Source: Lewinellaceae bacterium
GTDB lineage: Bacteria; Bacteroidota; Bacteroidia; Chitinophagales; Saprospiraceae
Assembly (NCBI GenBank): GCA_020636005.1
Contig: JACJYR010000001.1
Location: 2,856,501 to 2,920,500, forward strand
Direction of reading: 5' to 3'
DNA length: 64,000 nucleotides
A model generated the notes under the pieces. The model saw only the letters and a program-made list of their open reading frames with translations. It searched no databases and was not told the DNA's origin. Below, in pieces: positions 44,957-54,665 of the stretch; within the stretch, counting starts at the first letter, position 1, and every line of letters begins with the position of its first letter. Position numbers and translations under genes: made by a program.

Positions 44957-45910
44957 ATGAAAAAAAGGGCCATACCGCTCGTTGATTTGTCGCAGTTCAC
45001 CAACGGCACACCGGAGGAACAGACAGCATTTGTGGAAAAATTGGGCAATGCCTTCCACGAAATTGGCTTTGTCGGGGTCGTCCACCACGGCATTTCCAAA
45101 CAGCTGATCGACGATTTTTACGCTGCCTCCAAGCGGTTTTTTGCGCTGCCGGAGGCGGTAAAAAGGAAATACGAAGTGCCGGGACTGGCCGGGCAGCGGG
45201 GCTACACCTCCTTTGGGAAGGAACATGCCAAGCAGTCGAAAGTGGCCGACCTGAAAGAGTTTTACCAAATCGGCCAGGAGGTGAAAAACGGCGAGGTGCC
45301 CCCCGAACACTACCCGCCCAACGTGGCCGTGGCCGAACTGCCGGAATTCCTGCGATTGGGCAGGCAATTGTATGAGGCTTTTGAAAAAGCAGGCGGCCAC
45401 TTGCTCACCGCCATCGCCATCCATTTGAACCTGGGAAAGGATTATTTCAAGGACAACATCCACAACGGCAACAGTATCCTGCGGGCTATCCACTACCCGC
45501 CCATCACACAGGAACCTGCCTCCGCCATCCGGGCCGAGCAGCACGAGGACATCAACCTGATCACGCTGCTGGTCGGTGCCTCTGCGGGCGGTTTGCAATT
45601 GCTGAACATGGAGGGCGAATGGATGGACATCGTGCCGGAAGAAGACGAGATCGTCATCAACGTGGGCGACATGCTCCAGCGGCTCACGAACAACTACCTG
45701 AAATCCACCACGCACCGGGTCGTGAACCCGCCGAGGGAGGAATGGCATACGCCGAGGCTGTCCATCCCCTTCTTCCTGCACCCCCGCAGCGACATGGACC
45801 TGACCTGCCTGCCCAACTGCGTGGACGATGCCCAACCCCTGGCCTACGAGCCTATCACCGCCGGGGAATACCTCAACGAGCGCCTGCGGGAAATCGGGTT
45901 GAAGAAGTAA
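44957..45910 (+). CDS. 2-oxoglutarate/Fe(II)-dependent oxygenase, isopenicillin-N-synthase-like
   Basis: Non-haem iron oxygenase of the IPNS/DOX family. The N-terminal DIOX domain begins IPLVDLSQF and contains FHEIGFVGVVHHGI. The iron facial triad is visible as HED in EQHEDINLITLL and the distal His in KSTTHRVVNP. RLSIPFF carries the Arg-x-Ser that binds 2-oxoglutarate. 317 residues, normal length. Single gene, substrate unknown. Confidence 0.93.
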   Translation: MKKRAIPLVDLSQFTNGTPEEQTAFVEKLGNAFHEIGFVGVVHHGISKQLIDDFYAASKRFFALPEAVKRKYEVPGLAGQRGYTSFGKEHAKQSKVADLKEFYQIGQEVKNGEVPPEHYPPNVAVAELPEFLRLGRQLYEAFEKAGGHLLTAIAIHLNLGKDYFKDNIHNGNSILRAIHYPPITQEPASAIRAEQHEDINLITLLVGASAGGLQLLNMEGEWMDIVPEEDEIVINVGDMLQRLTNNYLKSTTHRVVNPPREEWHTPRLSIPFFLHPRSDMDLTCLPNCVDDAQPLAYEPITAGEYLNERLREIGLKK

Positions 45911-46063
45911 GGTTGGTGAGGGGAGCTTGTCGATGTTGATTTGACCACGGGTACTTATCGACGCCTATTAATTTTTATCAACGCTCATCCGCCTTTTGTT
46001 AAACTTTGTGAACGGCTTACAATCTTAGGAGGGCGGCAGATACCCCGTGCCGCCGAATTCCCT

Positions 46064-46071
46064 TACCTTTG
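46064..46071 (+). promoter_or_regulatory. Candidate -7 box for tatA
   Basis: TACCTTTG, an exact TAnnTTTG match, about 100 bp before the tatA start codon. Confidence 0.35.
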
Positions 46072-46172
46072 TTTTGAATTTCATCACCTGAATTGCGTGT
46101 TCGATATTCCGGGAGCGGGTTCCCGAACTTCGGGCGGGCGCCCGAAACCACAATTCAAAAAAACTTTTTGCC

Positions 46173-46403
46173 ATGAATACCATCTTTTTGTTCAGCCTTC
46201 CCGGTGGCGGGGAACTTATCATTATCCTTTTCGTCGTGCTTTTGCTCTTTGGCGGCAAAAAAATTCCCGAGCTGATGCGGGGCCTCGGCAAGGGCATCCG
46301 GGAGTTTAACAACGCCAAGAACTCCATCGAAGAGGAAATCAAGGAAGGCATGAAGGATGCAGACCGCAAGAAAATCGAAGACCAGCAAAGGGCCGCTGAA
46401 TAA
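46173..46403 (+). CDS. tatA: Twin-arginine translocase subunit TatA
   Basis: Pore-forming component of the Tat export system. The 76-residue protein has one N-terminal hydrophobic helix (GGGELIIILFVVLLLFGGKKIPEL), with the conserved FGGKKIPE hinge, then an amphipathic helix (MRGLGKGIREFNNA) and a charged tail. It is not linked to tatC here. A hairpin follows 52 bp downstream. Confidence 0.95.
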   Translation: MNTIFLFSLPGGGELIIILFVVLLLFGGKKIPELMRGLGKGIREFNNAKNSIEEEIKEGMKDADRKKIEDQQRAAE

Positions 46404-46455
46404 GGTGGGCCGTTGGTTTGTTCTTCGGGATGGCGCCGTGGCGGCCATCCAAAAT

Positions 46456-46493
46456 AGCAAGCCCCTGGAGTTGCAAAATTCCAGGGGCTTGCT
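46456..46493 (+). terminator. Hairpin terminator after tatA
   Basis: Perfect 14-bp GC-rich stem (AGCAAGCCCCTGGA, 46456-46469, with its complement at 46480-46493). It has no strong T run. Confidence 0.65.
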
Positions 46494-46835
46494 GTTGTAA
46501 AACCTGTTCCGCCAGGATTTTGGCAGCGTGGGCTAAAACTGCCCCGGCAGGACTAAACCATTTAGGTTAAATAAGACATTATTTTTTATTGGCATGTAAA
46601 TTGCCCTTTTTTCATTGCATCGCAAAAACCAATTGTTGAAGTGTACATCTAAGCCTCCTGAATTTCCAAACACCGCCCCCACATTCCGTGGTGAATGTCA
46701 AACATACGCCGAGAGAACTGGCAAACATTCACCTAACTCCTTCCCGAAGCAAATCTACCCCCGGTATTGGCTTCGGGATTTTTTTTTGCGGTTTGCTTAC
46801 ATCTCGTTTTGGCATCCGGGAAGCACCCGGTCCAA
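46494..46835. other. Intergenic region between convergent tatA and gyrB
   Basis: About 340 bp with no supportable gene. Open frames here are antisense or low complexity. GAATTTCCAAACACC-type AT-rich DNA, no repeat seen. Confidence 0.5.
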
Positions 46836-48812
46836 TCAAACATCCACTTTGGCATATTTCGCATTCGCCTCGATGAAGGCCCGCCGGGGCGGCACGTCGT
46901 CGCCCATGAGCATGGAGAAAATGCGGTCGGCCTCGGCGGCGTCCTCGATGGTGACCCTGCGCAGGATGCGGGTGTTCGGATCCATCGTGGTTTCCCACAA
47001 TTGTTCAGCATTCATTTCGCCCAAGCCCTTGTAGCGCTGCACTTTCACGCCGGTGTCGTTCGGGCCTGAGGAGTAGGTGGCGATGGCCTCTTTGCGCTCC
47101 TCTTCGTTCCAGCAGTAACGAAACTGCTTGCCTTTTTTCACCAGGTACAATGGTGGCGCAGCGATATAGATAAATCCCTGCTCGATGAGCGGTTTCATGT
47201 AGCGGAAGAAAAAGGTCAGTATCAGGGTAGTGATGTGGCTGCCGTCCACGTCGGCGTCGCACATGATGACGATCTTGTGGTAGCGCAGTTTTTCGATGTT
47301 GAGGATGCGCTCTCCTTCATCGTTTTCGGCGATGCTCACGCCGAGGGCGGTGAACATGTTTTTTATCTCTTCATTTTCATAAATCTTGTGCTCCATCGCC
47401 TTTTCCACGTTGAGGATTTTTCCCCGCAGGGGCAGGATGGCCTGGAAATGACGGTCGCGCCCTTGCTTGGCCGTGCCGCCTGCAGAGTCGCCCTCTACGA
47501 GGAATATCTCGCTCTCGCCAGGGTCTTTGGAACTGCAATCCGCCAATTTGCCGGGCAGGCCACTGCCGGTAAGGACTGTTTTCCGTTGCACCAGTTCCCT
47601 TGCTTTTCGGGCAGCATGGCGGGCCATGGCGGCAAGGATGATCTTTTCAATGATCTTTCTGGCAGCGCCGGGATTCTCCTCCACATAGGTGCTGAGCGCA
47701 TCGCCCACCGCACGGGAGACGATACCGGTCACCTCGGAGTTGCCCAGTTCGCTCTTGGTCTGGCCTTTGAACTGCGGCTCCGGCACTTTTACAGAAACGA
47801 CAGCCGTCAAGCCTTCCCGGTAGTCTTCGCTGGAGAGGGTGACTTTTGCCTTGGTCAACATGCCGGAGGTTTCCCCGTATTGGTTTAGTACCCGGCTGAC
47901 TGCCCTCCGGAAGCCATTGACGTGTGTGCCGCCTTCGATGGTGTTGATGTTGTTGACGTAGGAAAACACATGCTCGGAGTAGGACGTGTTGTATTGCATG
48001 GCCACTTCCACTTCCACGTTGTCTTCTTTGCCGATGACGTGGATGGGGTTGTCGATCAACTTCGTGCGGCTTTCGTCGAGGTAGAGCACAAATTCCCGGA
48101 GACCGCCTTCGGAATGGAAGCTTTCCGTCCGGAAATTGCCTTTCGGGTCTATGTCGCGCTGGTCGGTCAGGGTGAGGGTGAGGCCCTTGTTCAGGAAGGC
48201 GAGTTCCCGCATACGGGTAGCAAGCGTATCGTATTTGTACTCCGTAGTTTCAAAAATCTCCGGATCGGGCTTGAAGGTGATGAAGGTGCCCCGGTCGTTG
48301 GCCGGGCCGACTTCCCGCACACTGTATAGCGGTTTGCCCTGGGAATATTCCTGCTCGTAGGCTTTGCCGTCACGGTGTACTTCCGCCTTCAGGTGGATGG
48401 ACAGTGCGTTCACGCAAGACACGCCCACCCCGTGCAGACCACCGGACACCTTGTAAGTGTCTTTGTCAAACTTGCCCCCGGCGTGCAGCACCGTCATCAC
48501 GACCTCCAGGGCTGATTTATTGAGCTTTTTCTGGATGTCCACCGGGATGCCCCGTCCGTTGTCCCGCACCATGACGGAGTTGTCGGGAAGGATGGTGGTT
48601 TCAACCAGGTTGCAATAGCCGGCCAGGTGTTCGTCGATCGAGTTGTCAATGACCTCCCACACCAGGTGGTGAAGGCCTTTGACGTCAGTAGTTCCAATGT
48701 ACATCGCCGGGCGTTTGCGCACGGCTTCAAGGCCTTCGAGCGCCGTGATGTTGCTGGCGTCGTAGGTGCCATTTACTGGCTTCACTTCTTCTGTTACATC
48801 TGTATTATTCAT
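46836..48812 (-). CDS. gyrB: DNA gyrase subunit B
   Basis: ATPase subunit of DNA gyrase (type II topoisomerase). From 48812 the protein begins MNNTDVTEEVKPVNGTYDAS, then ALEGLEAVRKRPAMYIGTT. The GHKL ATP site is in WEVIDNSIDEHLAG and GRGIPVDI, then GGLHGVGVSCVNALS. The TOPRIM part has SEIFLVEGDSAGGTAKQGRDR and MCDADVDGSHI. The C-terminus ends RRAFIEANAKYAKVDV, as in Bacteroidota GyrB. About 658 residues, normal. A longer frame extends upstream to 48983, but the region is not GyrB. Confidence 0.97.
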   Translation of the reverse strand: MNNTDVTEEVKPVNGTYDASNITALEGLEAVRKRPAMYIGTTDVKGLHHLVWEVIDNSIDEHLAGYCNLVETTILPDNSVMVRDNGRGIPVDIQKKLNKSALEVVMTVLHAGGKFDKDTYKVSGGLHGVGVSCVNALSIHLKAEVHRDGKAYEQEYSQGKPLYSVREVGPANDRGTFITFKPDPEIFETTEYKYDTLATRMRELAFLNKGLTLTLTDQRDIDPKGNFRTESFHSEGGLREFVLYLDESRTKLIDNPIHVIGKEDNVEVEVAMQYNTSYSEHVFSYVNNINTIEGGTHVNGFRRAVSRVLNQYGETSGMLTKAKVTLSSEDYREGLTAVVSVKVPEPQFKGQTKSELGNSEVTGIVSRAVGDALSTYVEENPGAARKIIEKIILAAMARHAARKARELVQRKTVLTGSGLPGKLADCSSKDPGESEIFLVEGDSAGGTAKQGRDRHFQAILPLRGKILNVEKAMEHKIYENEEIKNMFTALGVSIAENDEGERILNIEKLRYHKIVIMCDADVDGSHITTLILTFFFRYMKPLIEQGFIYIAAPPLYLVKKGKQFRYCWNEEERKEAIATYSSGPNDTGVKVQRYKGLGEMNAEQLWETTMDPNTRILRRVTIEDAAEADRIFSMLMGDDVPPRRAFIEANAKYAKVDV

Positions 48813-48816
48813 GGTG

Positions 48817-48824
48817 CAAAGATA
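48817..48824 (-). promoter_or_regulatory. -7 box directly before gyrB (leaderless candidate)
   Basis: The minus strand reads TATCTTTG, an exact TAnnTTTG match, ending only 4 nt before the gyrB ATG. The transcript would then start at or next to the start codon. Confidence 0.4.
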
Positions 48825-48949
48825 CGAAAAAAGGAGGGATTTTGATTTTAATAATGGGCAGTGAAAATGCCGGAAATGAGTGAGAAACAAGAACAGAAAA
48901 ACACTAGAAAGATGGCATTGAAATCTGGGTGCCGAGCGTCTTTTACTTC

Positions 48950-49272
48950 TAACCTTCTGTAAGGTTTGGATTGCACCTTCCATTGCTTTCCGGGCGTCTT
49001 TGAGAATTTGTTCGTCCGGTGCTTCCCGGAAACCTTCTTCGTCCTACGCTTTTAAGATGGTCAATACCTTGTCCGATACCAGCGCCTTGTCGATCAGCCG
49101 TGCTTGCAGCCTGGGATTGTCTTCTATTATTTTTTCGGCGACAGGAAGGGACAGGAATTGGATGATGGCCACCTGCCTTTCATCTTCGTTCATCAACTCG
49201 ATGTTGAATTTTGCGAAACAGCGAACTATTCCTCTTGCAAATGTCCCAAAATTCGGTCACCAGTGCAGCCAT
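48950..49272 (-). pseudogene. Remnant of a small gene of unknown family
   Basis: The minus strand keeps a protein-like reading across two frames. It begins MAALVTEFWDICKRNSSLFR (ATG at 49270-49272), shifts frame near 49215, and continues FAKFNIELMNEDERQVAIIQ, LPVAEKIIEDNPRLQARLID, then a TAG at 49044-49046 and a further open stretch to KAMEGAIQTLQK. The continuity of charged, helical sequence across a frameshift and a stop suggests a decayed gene. No family recognised. The region also contains the upstream DNA of gyrB and of the P450 gene. Confidence 0.45.
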
Positions 49273-49433
49273 TTTTCCTTTATGTTTGTTATGATAATCG
49301 CTGTTGGCTATTTGATTTTGGCAAAGCCTGTTGTCAAATGGCAAACTGACAAAACCATCCGTGTTTATTATAAGAGTGTCAAATTTGTCACCAAGCCCCT
49401 TCCGCCATCTACCATTCACCTTCAATTGAGCAA

Positions 49434-50792
49434 ATGAAATCCAACATCCCCGTTTTCAAAGGCAAAAACCCCATCCTGCGTGGGGCTGAGTTTCTAAAAA
49501 ACCCCTTTCTCTTCACCACCGGGCCAGGTCGGGCCATTGGTGATTTTTACCGAATCCCGTTTATTTTCCGCAAGGTGTTTGTGGCCACCAACCACGAGGT
49601 GGTGCGCCACGTGCTCCAAACGAACCAGAAGAACTACGTGAAGAGTGTGGCCTACCGCCATTTGAAACTGGCGCTGGGCAACGGCCTCGTCACCAGCGAG
49701 GGCGAATACTGGCGGAGGCAACGGCGGTTGGCACAGCCCGTTTTTTACAAAACCCAGTTGGAGGGCATCTTCAGGGCAATGGCGGAAGTGGGGGAGCGCT
49801 GCGTAGCGGCCTTGGTCAAAAAGGCAGCGCCGGGCCAACCCCTCGACATGGCCAAAGAGATGATGGGCATCACGTCCGACATCGTGCTGAAGACCCTTTT
49901 CAGTGCAGAAAGCCCCGCCGACCTCTCCGAAATGTACCGCATCATGATAGATGCGCAGGATTACATTGTGTTCCGCACTACCCGGCCGCACCTCATCCCT
50001 TTTGTTTATATCAACGGGATGCACCGCCGTTTCAAAAAAGACATGGACTGGTTCGACGGCTACCTTTACCGCCTCATGGACGAGCGCCGCAAAGACCCCA
50101 ACCCGCCCAACGACCTGCTGACCATGCTGCTCAGCGCCCGCTATGAAGACACGGGGGAGGCCATGGACGACCGGCAGGTGCGGGACGAGGCCATCACCCT
50201 CTTTGCCGCAGGCCACGAAACTTCCTCCAATGGCCTGGCATGGACGCTGTACCTGCTGTCAAAACATCCTGCTATTTTGGAAAAACTGAGAACAGAAGTC
50301 GAGGACGTGCTTGGCAGTCAAACCCCTTCTTTTGAGAATTTACGCCACCTGACCTATACCCTCCAGGTCATCCAGGAAGGTATGCGGCTCTACCCGCCTG
50401 CTTTCGCCATTGGCCGCGAACCCGTGGAAGACGACAAAATCATGGGTGAAACGATTCCTGCCGGCTCGGTCATCTTTATCAGCATTGCCGCCATCCACCG
50501 GGATCCACGCTACTGGGAGCGGCCCGATACCTTTTACCCCGACCATTTTTTACCGGAAATAGAAAAAGAACGCCCCCGCCTGGCCTACATGCCCTTTGGT
50601 GCCGGCCCCCGGATGTGTATTGGCAACCATTTTGCACTGATGGAGATGCAATTGCTGTTGGCCATGCTGGTGCGCCAATTTGACTTTGACCTTTTGGAAG
50701 ATCATCCCGTAGAACCGGAACCGCTCATTACCCTCAAGCCGAGGCACGGCATATTGATGAAGTTGCGGGGGCGGAAAGTAGCCGTGGTTTGA
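49434..50792 (+). CDS. Cytochrome P450
   Basis: Haem monooxygenase. The I-helix motif AGHETSSNGLAWTLY, the ExxR pair in EGMRLYPPAF and the haem-binding loop PFGAGPRMCIGNHFA with the axial Cys are all present. 452 residues without an N-terminal membrane anchor, so soluble; it resembles the bacterial CYP102/CYP110-like group by its AGHET and MCIGNHFA signatures. No ferredoxin or reductase gene is adjacent, so the redox partner is elsewhere. Substrate unknown. Confidence 0.95.
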   Translation: MKSNIPVFKGKNPILRGAEFLKNPFLFTTGPGRAIGDFYRIPFIFRKVFVATNHEVVRHVLQTNQKNYVKSVAYRHLKLALGNGLVTSEGEYWRRQRRLAQPVFYKTQLEGIFRAMAEVGERCVAALVKKAAPGQPLDMAKEMMGITSDIVLKTLFSAESPADLSEMYRIMIDAQDYIVFRTTRPHLIPFVYINGMHRRFKKDMDWFDGYLYRLMDERRKDPNPPNDLLTMLLSARYEDTGEAMDDRQVRDEAITLFAAGHETSSNGLAWTLYLLSKHPAILEKLRTEVEDVLGSQTPSFENLRHLTYTLQVIQEGMRLYPPAFAIGREPVEDDKIMGETIPAGSVIFISIAAIHRDPRYWERPDTFYPDHFLPEIEKERPRLAYMPFGAGPRMCIGNHFALMEMQLLLAMLVRQFDFDLLEDHPVEPEPLITLKPRHGILMKLRGRKVAVV

Positions 50793-51024
50793 ACCCGTTT
50801 TGCCCTGATTGACCCCCGTCGGGTTTCAGGTTTTGGTTCAACCCGCTGTAACAAACTTTCCTCCTGTAAGCCTCTGCCCAGCGACCGCCATTCAGCTAAC
50901 TGCGCCCATCCCCCCCTATTTGCGGCCCCCTGCGCTGCTTTTGCTATTGCTAATCCTGGCAACCCGCGCACCTGAAAGGTATTGGAATACCTGGTGCTGT
51001 TGCCGTTTACTGCCCGTACCTTTT

Positions 51025-53454
51025 ATGAAAATAATATTCACACCGCTTTTCTGCCTGGCTTTATCTGTGGCCGCCTGTTCCCAGATTACCTTCAAGTTGA
51101 CGCTGATGGCGGATAATGCCACCATCAAAGTATCCATGATCCCTGCTGCTACCTATACTTTTCCCCAAAATGTGACCTCTTCGGGCCAGGTTACCGTGAA
51201 GGTGACGCATGGCTTTGGGGACAACAGTTTTGACCTGATCAATTTGACCAACCTCACCCCCGGTGTAACCTGGTCGTTTAACAATAGGGTCAATTCGCCA
51301 GTGGAGGCGCCTTCATGGGACTATCTTTCCTTTGGCCTTTCTACTTTTGGCACCACTGCCTACAACTATCAGGCAGGCGTGGAAATTCCCTTGTTTTCTT
51401 TCCAAAATGGCGCTGCCGCCTGTGCGGATTCCATCGAACTCTTCGACAATTACAACGACCCCTTCCTGCCGCCCAACTCGGCTGGGGTCAACGTGGAGAA
51501 TAGCCTGGTGGTCATCGGGGGTGGACTGATCAACAGCTATTCCGGCAACTTCGGTACCGGGAGGGTACCCTGCTCGCCAGGTACAACTTGTGAAGACCTC
51601 GACTATTCGCTCGTGAAATTGTGCGACGGGGAGCCGTATCAAGGTATTGTTTATAGCCAGGACACCACCCTCGACGAGCATTATACCACTTACCTGGGCT
51701 GTGACAGCGGTTACGTTGTGGACATCCGGGTGGGCATTACCACCTTTGGCATGGTGGACACGGCCCTCTGTGCCGGGGAAATCTTCAATGGCACGCCTAT
51801 TAACCAGGACGAAACGTTCGAAATCGTGCTGACCAACAGCCGTGGTTGCGACAGCATCCTGACCATCCAGGTGCAGGCGCTGCAAGCCACCTCTTCCGAA
51901 TCGGATACCCTTATTTTGCCTGGGCAGATATTTTTCGGTACGGCAGTTTTCAACGATACGACAGTTGTATTCACCCACACGGGCAGCAATGGCTGCGATA
52001 GTTTCCATACCGTCCATGTCGGGGTGTACCAGGTGCCGGTCACTATCCAGGACACGACTTTTTGCCAGGGCACTCCTTTCGATGGCACGATCTATCTGCA
52101 AAGTACCACTCTGATTGATACACTCACCGGGAGTAGCGGTTTCGACAGCCTCTTGCTGACCAATCTTTTTGTCAACCCGGTCTATACCTCTTTTCAAACG
52201 GTGCCGCTGTGCCAGGGTGGAATGTACAAGGGCGTCACCTATACCTCCGATGCGGTGTTGGTGGAGCAATATTTAACCGTACATGGTTGCGACAGCACAA
52301 TCTACACCACAATTAAGGTTGAAACGCCCACCGTTTTCACCCTCGACACCCTGGTCTGCTATGGTGAAAAATACCAGGGCTTCACAGTGGTAAAAGATAC
52401 GCTGCTAACCACCATCGTGCCATCTTCTCATGGGTGCGACAGCCTTGTTTACCACGCCAATATCCAGGTGCTGCCGGCAGCCCAGGCAGGCATTCAGGGT
52501 AAAACGGCCATTTGCCACGGGGAACCTGTCAATCTGACGGCATACGGTGGTGCGTCGTACCGCTGGAGCACCGGGGAATCCACCAAATCCATTGAAGTAG
52601 GCGCCGGGGATAGCTATACTGTCACCGTGACCAATAACTTCGGTTGCCAGGATGAAGCATCGCTCACCGTAGCAGATTCCAACCCTTTTGCCGAAGTTTC
52701 TACCACTGCGCCAGGCTGTGCCAATGGCAGCGATGGCACCATAGATTTCCTGAACCCCACAGGTGGCGAGCCTCCCTATAGTTTCTCTATTGATGGCGGG
52801 CAATTATTCACCACTCATAACCATTATAACAATCTCTTGCCCGGCCCATACGAAACAAGGGTTAAGGATAAAAACGGCTGCATCTGGGAACATCTGGTAG
52901 AACTGGCAGATCCGTTTGACTACCAATTGCGGCTGGTGCCGGATACAACGCTATTGCTGAGCCAAAGCCTCCGTATGAAAGTTTTTACCAACCTCACCCA
53001 ACCTGCCTCCATCGAATGGTGGCCTGCCGCCGGCCTTGACTGCACGGATTGCCTGGAGCCACTGGCAACCCCGTTCGAGAGCACCGTTTACCACTTGCGG
53101 CTCACCGACAGCACTGGCTGCGAACTGGAAGGCAGGGTGGAAGTGAATGTGGATCGGGCAGAGCAGGTCTATGTGCCAACGGCTTTCTCGCCCAATGAGG
53201 ATGGCATCAATGAAATCTTGATGGTATATACCGGGGAAAACGTCTCGGTGGTGCGCCGTTTCGAGGTCTATGACCGCTGGGGAGCGCAGCTTTTTGCTGC
53301 TGAAAACTTCCGGGCAGGCGATCCTTTCAAGGGCTGGGACGGCTATTGGCACGGGAAAAAAGTACCCAATGGTGCCTACGTGTGGATGGCTCAGGTGGAA
53401 TATGTGGATGGTAAGTCGGGGCTATTTCAGGGGAGTGTAGTGCTGTTGAGGTAA
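51025..53454 (+). CDS. Large secreted repeat protein with type B T9SS/gliding C-terminal domain
   Basis: The start at 51025 (MKIIFTPLFCLALSVAACSQ) gives a signal peptide; an upstream frame from 50809 is Pro/Leu-rich and improbable. Residues 20-190 match the secreted protein at 14532-15161. Then follow about six repeats of some 60-70 residues with the pattern LCxGxxYxG, then D(T/E)xxxx, then GCDSxxxxxV. A PKD/SprB-like part follows (GGASYRWSTGESTKSIEVG, GGEPPYSFSIDGG). The C-terminus (VYVPTAFSPNEDGINE, RFEVYDRWGAQLF, FKGWDGYWHGKKVPNGAYVW) is the type B sorting domain for the type IX secretion system. 809 residues. Probably a surface adhesin. Confidence 0.9.
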   Translation: MKIIFTPLFCLALSVAACSQITFKLTLMADNATIKVSMIPAATYTFPQNVTSSGQVTVKVTHGFGDNSFDLINLTNLTPGVTWSFNNRVNSPVEAPSWDYLSFGLSTFGTTAYNYQAGVEIPLFSFQNGAAACADSIELFDNYNDPFLPPNSAGVNVENSLVVIGGGLINSYSGNFGTGRVPCSPGTTCEDLDYSLVKLCDGEPYQGIVYSQDTTLDEHYTTYLGCDSGYVVDIRVGITTFGMVDTALCAGEIFNGTPINQDETFEIVLTNSRGCDSILTIQVQALQATSSESDTLILPGQIFFGTAVFNDTTVVFTHTGSNGCDSFHTVHVGVYQVPVTIQDTTFCQGTPFDGTIYLQSTTLIDTLTGSSGFDSLLLTNLFVNPVYTSFQTVPLCQGGMYKGVTYTSDAVLVEQYLTVHGCDSTIYTTIKVETPTVFTLDTLVCYGEKYQGFTVVKDTLLTTIVPSSHGCDSLVYHANIQVLPAAQAGIQGKTAICHGEPVNLTAYGGASYRWSTGESTKSIEVGAGDSYTVTVTNNFGCQDEASLTVADSNPFAEVSTTAPGCANGSDGTIDFLNPTGGEPPYSFSIDGGQLFTTHNHYNNLLPGPYETRVKDKNGCIWEHLVELADPFDYQLRLVPDTTLLLSQSLRMKVFTNLTQPASIEWWPAAGLDCTDCLEPLATPFESTVYHLRLTDSTGCELEGRVEVNVDRAEQVYVPTAFSPNEDGINEILMVYTGENVSVVRRFEVYDRWGAQLFAAENFRAGDPFKGWDGYWHGKKVPNGAYVWMAQVEYVDGKSGLFQGSVVLLR

Positions 53455-53478
53455 GTTGGGCCGGGTTCGGCCTATTTC

Positions 53479-54633
53479 CTATAAACTTGCTTTGAACGCT
53501 TTCAACAAGCGCTCGAAATCCTTTTCCTCGTTGTACAAATGCACCGACAACCGGATGGCGTTGCCCCGGAAGGAGAGGTACACTTTTTCCGCTATTGCTT
53601 TTTCCTTAAACCGATCCAAATCCACCCCTTCCGGGAGGCGCACGCCGATGAGGTGGTGGCCCCTGAAGGTTTCATCTTCTATTTGGCAACCCATCTCCCT
53701 CAGTTCACCAAGCCAGGGCAACGCCAGGCGGCGGCCATATTCCTGGATGTTCTCAGCGCCCCATCCCATTACCATTTCCAGGGCCGTGGCAAACATCGGT
53801 ACCCCGATAAACTGGCTGCTTTCGCCCATGCCGTAACGGTTGGCGGAGGGCTTGTAGGCGGGCTGGTAGTTCACCAATGCCTGGAAATTCTCGCTGTGGA
53901 GGCGGTTCATCCAGCTTTCTTCAACCGGGCTTCCGTCGTCGAAATAGCTACCATAATAGGCGGCCCCCAGGCTGTACGGCCCCAGCATCCATTTATAGGC
54001 GGCGCAAATGAGGGCATCCGGCTGCAAGGTTTCCACATCGAAGGGCATAGCCCCCACGGATTGGGTGCCGTCCACGACCATCAGGGCACCAACTTCCCGG
54101 GTTCTTTGGCGCACGGCGGCAAGGTCGAAACGGGTGCCATCGGCCCAATGTACATGGGGCAAGGAGGCTGCAACGGTCTGTCCATCAATGGCTTGCAGCA
54201 GCGCCTCATTCCAGGCTGCCCCCCTGCCTTTGGATGCCGTTGGAGCATTCACCAGGCGTATTTCCAGTTTTTTTTCATCGGCCAGGCGCCTCCAGGCGTA
54301 GTAGTTGCTGGGAAAAACCTCCCCGACCAGCACGACGTTTTGCCCGGCCTCGGCTTTGACATTCCGCACCACGTTCGCCATGCCGTACGACACGGAAGGG
54401 ATGATGGCGACCCGCTCGGGATCTGCAATATCCACAAGTTGGGAAAAAAGCTGTTTTAACTGTTTGACGGGTTGGAAAAAATCTTCTGGTACAACCTGAT
54501 AGGGTAGTGCTTTTACGGAGACACCCTTTAGGCCCGCTTCCTCTACCTTTTTGGGCAAAGGGCCCATATAGGCACAGTTGAGGTAAGAAATCTCATCGGG
54601 CAGGCTAAACAAGTGTTTTTGGCACGTAAGCAT
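53479..54633 (-). CDS. PLP-dependent aminotransferase class V family protein
   Basis: Fold-type I PLP enzyme related to cysteine desulfurases and isopenicillin-N epimerase-like proteins. DGTQSVGAMPFD contains the cofactor-binding Asp, and AAYKWMLGPYSLG holds the Schiff-base Lys. The N-terminal piece ISYLNCAYMGPLPKKVEEAG is typical of the group. 384 residues. No active-site Cys loop of true desulfurases was seen, so an aminotransferase/epimerase role is more likely. Confidence 0.88.
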   Translation of the reverse strand: MLTCQKHLFSLPDEISYLNCAYMGPLPKKVEEAGLKGVSVKALPYQVVPEDFFQPVKQLKQLFSQLVDIADPERVAIIPSVSYGMANVVRNVKAEAGQNVVLVGEVFPSNYYAWRRLADEKKLEIRLVNAPTASKGRGAAWNEALLQAIDGQTVAASLPHVHWADGTRFDLAAVRQRTREVGALMVVDGTQSVGAMPFDVETLQPDALICAAYKWMLGPYSLGAAYYGSYFDDGSPVEESWMNRLHSENFQALVNYQPAYKPSANRYGMGESSQFIGVPMFATALEMVMGWGAENIQEYGRRLALPWLGELREMGCQIEDETFRGHHLIGVRLPEGVDLDRFKEKAIAEKVYLSFRGNAIRLSVHLYNEEKDFERLLKAFKASL

Positions 54634-54665
54634 GGCAGCAGGTTTTTATTGAAAAACGCCGCAAG

